Shown piece by piece: positions 63,643 to 64,000 of a DNA stretch of 64,000 bases. Each line of letters opens with the position of its first letter. The stretch's first letter is position 1. Location of the stretch: NCBI GenBank assembly GCA_029550925.1, contig JAKPGL010000032.1:53923-117922 (forward strand). The letters are read 5' to 3'. Source of the DNA: Planctomycetota bacterium (GTDB lineage Bacteria; Planctomycetota; Planctomycetia; Pirellulales; Thermoguttaceae). The position numbers and the translations under genes were made by a program. A model generated the notes under the pieces. The model was not told where the DNA came from, ran no database searches, and saw nothing but the letters and a program-made list of their open reading frames with translations.

Positions 63643-63680
63643 AATGGGATTATATCGTATAGAGCACGGTTCTCAAAATA

Positions 63681-63852
63681 CCGTCTGACAGACGGCGTTA
63701 CGTAACTTAGGCTGTCCAGCCTGAGTAACTTAGGCTGTCTAGCCTGAGCCAGTCGCCCGCTTGACAGCGGGCGTTACGTGCGCCGCCGGCTAACAGCCGA
63801 CGTTACGTAGCTTAGGCTGTCTAGCCTGAGTAGCTTAGGCTGTCTAGCCTGA
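63681..63852. repeat. Array of seven REP-like palindromes in two orientations
   Basis: Units: CCGTCTGACAGACGGCGTTA+CGTA (plus); CTTAGGCTGTCCAGCCTGAG, then the same with GTCTAG (minus); CCCGCTTGACAGCGGGCGTT+ACGT (plus); CCGGCTAACAGCCGACGTTA+CGTA (plus); two more CTTAGGCTGTCTAGCCTGAG (minus). All are a 5-6 bp stem around (T/G)(A/G)AC-type loops followed on one side by GTTACGTA. The stems differ, but each remains paired. Confidence 0.8.
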
Positions 63853-64000
63853 GCCAGTCCCCTGGAGTTTACCCAGTGTGGGATGATCGCCAAATACCGG
63901 GCAGAAGCTAAAATTCGCCCATCTTTCGGGTTACCGCCGGGATGGCGTCCGTGCTAGCTCTCGACCGGGTTGGTACGATCCGAGCCGGGCGGTCCAAAGC
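63853..64000. other. Right edge, nothing supported
   Basis: Sequence after the repeat array to the window end. No reading frame with a start and ribosome site is visible; a gene might begin beyond the edge. Confidence 0.3.

Noticed and set aside
63681..63852. CRISPR array
   Set aside because: The units are palindromes of differing sequence in both orientations with no uniform spacers, and no cas gene is present.

Overview
This 64-kb window looks like chromosome of a planctomycete, probably Pirellulales-like. The supporting evidence is a Planctomycetes/Verrucomicrobia-type (PVM) bacterial microcompartment operon, a PEP-CTERM protein plus an exosortase/EpsI locus, several Tat-exported proteins, C-rich third codon positions, and paired coiled-coil/small-membrane proteins of a kind usual in this phylum. 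The placement is inferred from gene content; no rRNA or tRNA gene was found.

Layout. 1-2.3 kb: the tail of an ABC export operon (ATPase, FtsX-like permease, edge of a third gene). 2.9-4.4 kb: hldE (ADP-heptose synthesis). 4.7-8.8 kb: three exported proteins (Asp-box sialidase-like, Tat beta-propeller, PEP-CTERM). 9.5-13.1 kb: an AddA-type helicase-nuclease closed by a terminator. 13.4-22.1 kb: a microcompartment operon (promoter, DeoR regulator, PduL, two BMC-H, acetate kinase, BMC-P, CoA-acylating aldehyde dehydrogenase, BMC-P, RpiB-like protein, BMC-P, class II aldolase). 22.3-28.6 kb: CAP protein, an M16 protease pair (inactive plus active), an acetyltransferase-like protein, and a HepT/MntA toxin-antitoxin pair. 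29-36.5 kb: structured leader plus MurE-like protein with a ruined P-loop, C69 dipeptidase, Maf, MoeA, methyltransferase. 36.7-37.05 kb: an intergenic transcription unit with its own promoter, a folded core and a terminator, which I propose is an undescribed ncRNA. 37-49.7 kb: UvrC lacking its C-terminal helix-hairpin-helix domain, coiled-coil protein and small membrane protein, di-haem cytochrome, TPR protein, two-domain M16 protease, DJ-1/PfpI protein, Ala-rich protein. 50.4-58.3 kb: exosortase/exopolysaccharide region (YHS protein and Wza-like exporter on minus; exosortase, Wzc-like chain-length/tyrosine kinase and EpsI on plus). 58.5-63.6 kb: oligopeptide ABC permease with a very large extracytoplasmic insertion, its binding protein, and a rhomboid protease.

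How the genes work together. The microcompartment genes form a plausible path: aldolase cleavage of a 6-deoxy-ketose 1-phosphate (fuculose/rhamnulose type) gives lactaldehyde, the aldehyde dehydrogenase makes acyl-CoA, PduL makes acyl-phosphate, and the kinase makes ATP plus acid, all inside a BMC-H/BMC-P shell. Upstream sugar kinases/isomerases and an NAD-recycling dehydrogenase are not in the window. The PEP-CTERM protein at 7.4-8.8 kb is a likely substrate of the exosortase at 53.9 kb.

The most unusual content is non-coding. It includes a family of 160-220 bp inverted-repeat elements with 8-bp target duplications (GTAA ends, IS66-like), several families of short palindromes whose stems covary between copies, a second inverted-repeat element at 31.4 kb, and two candidate structured RNAs (29.0-29.24 kb and 36.7-37.05 kb).
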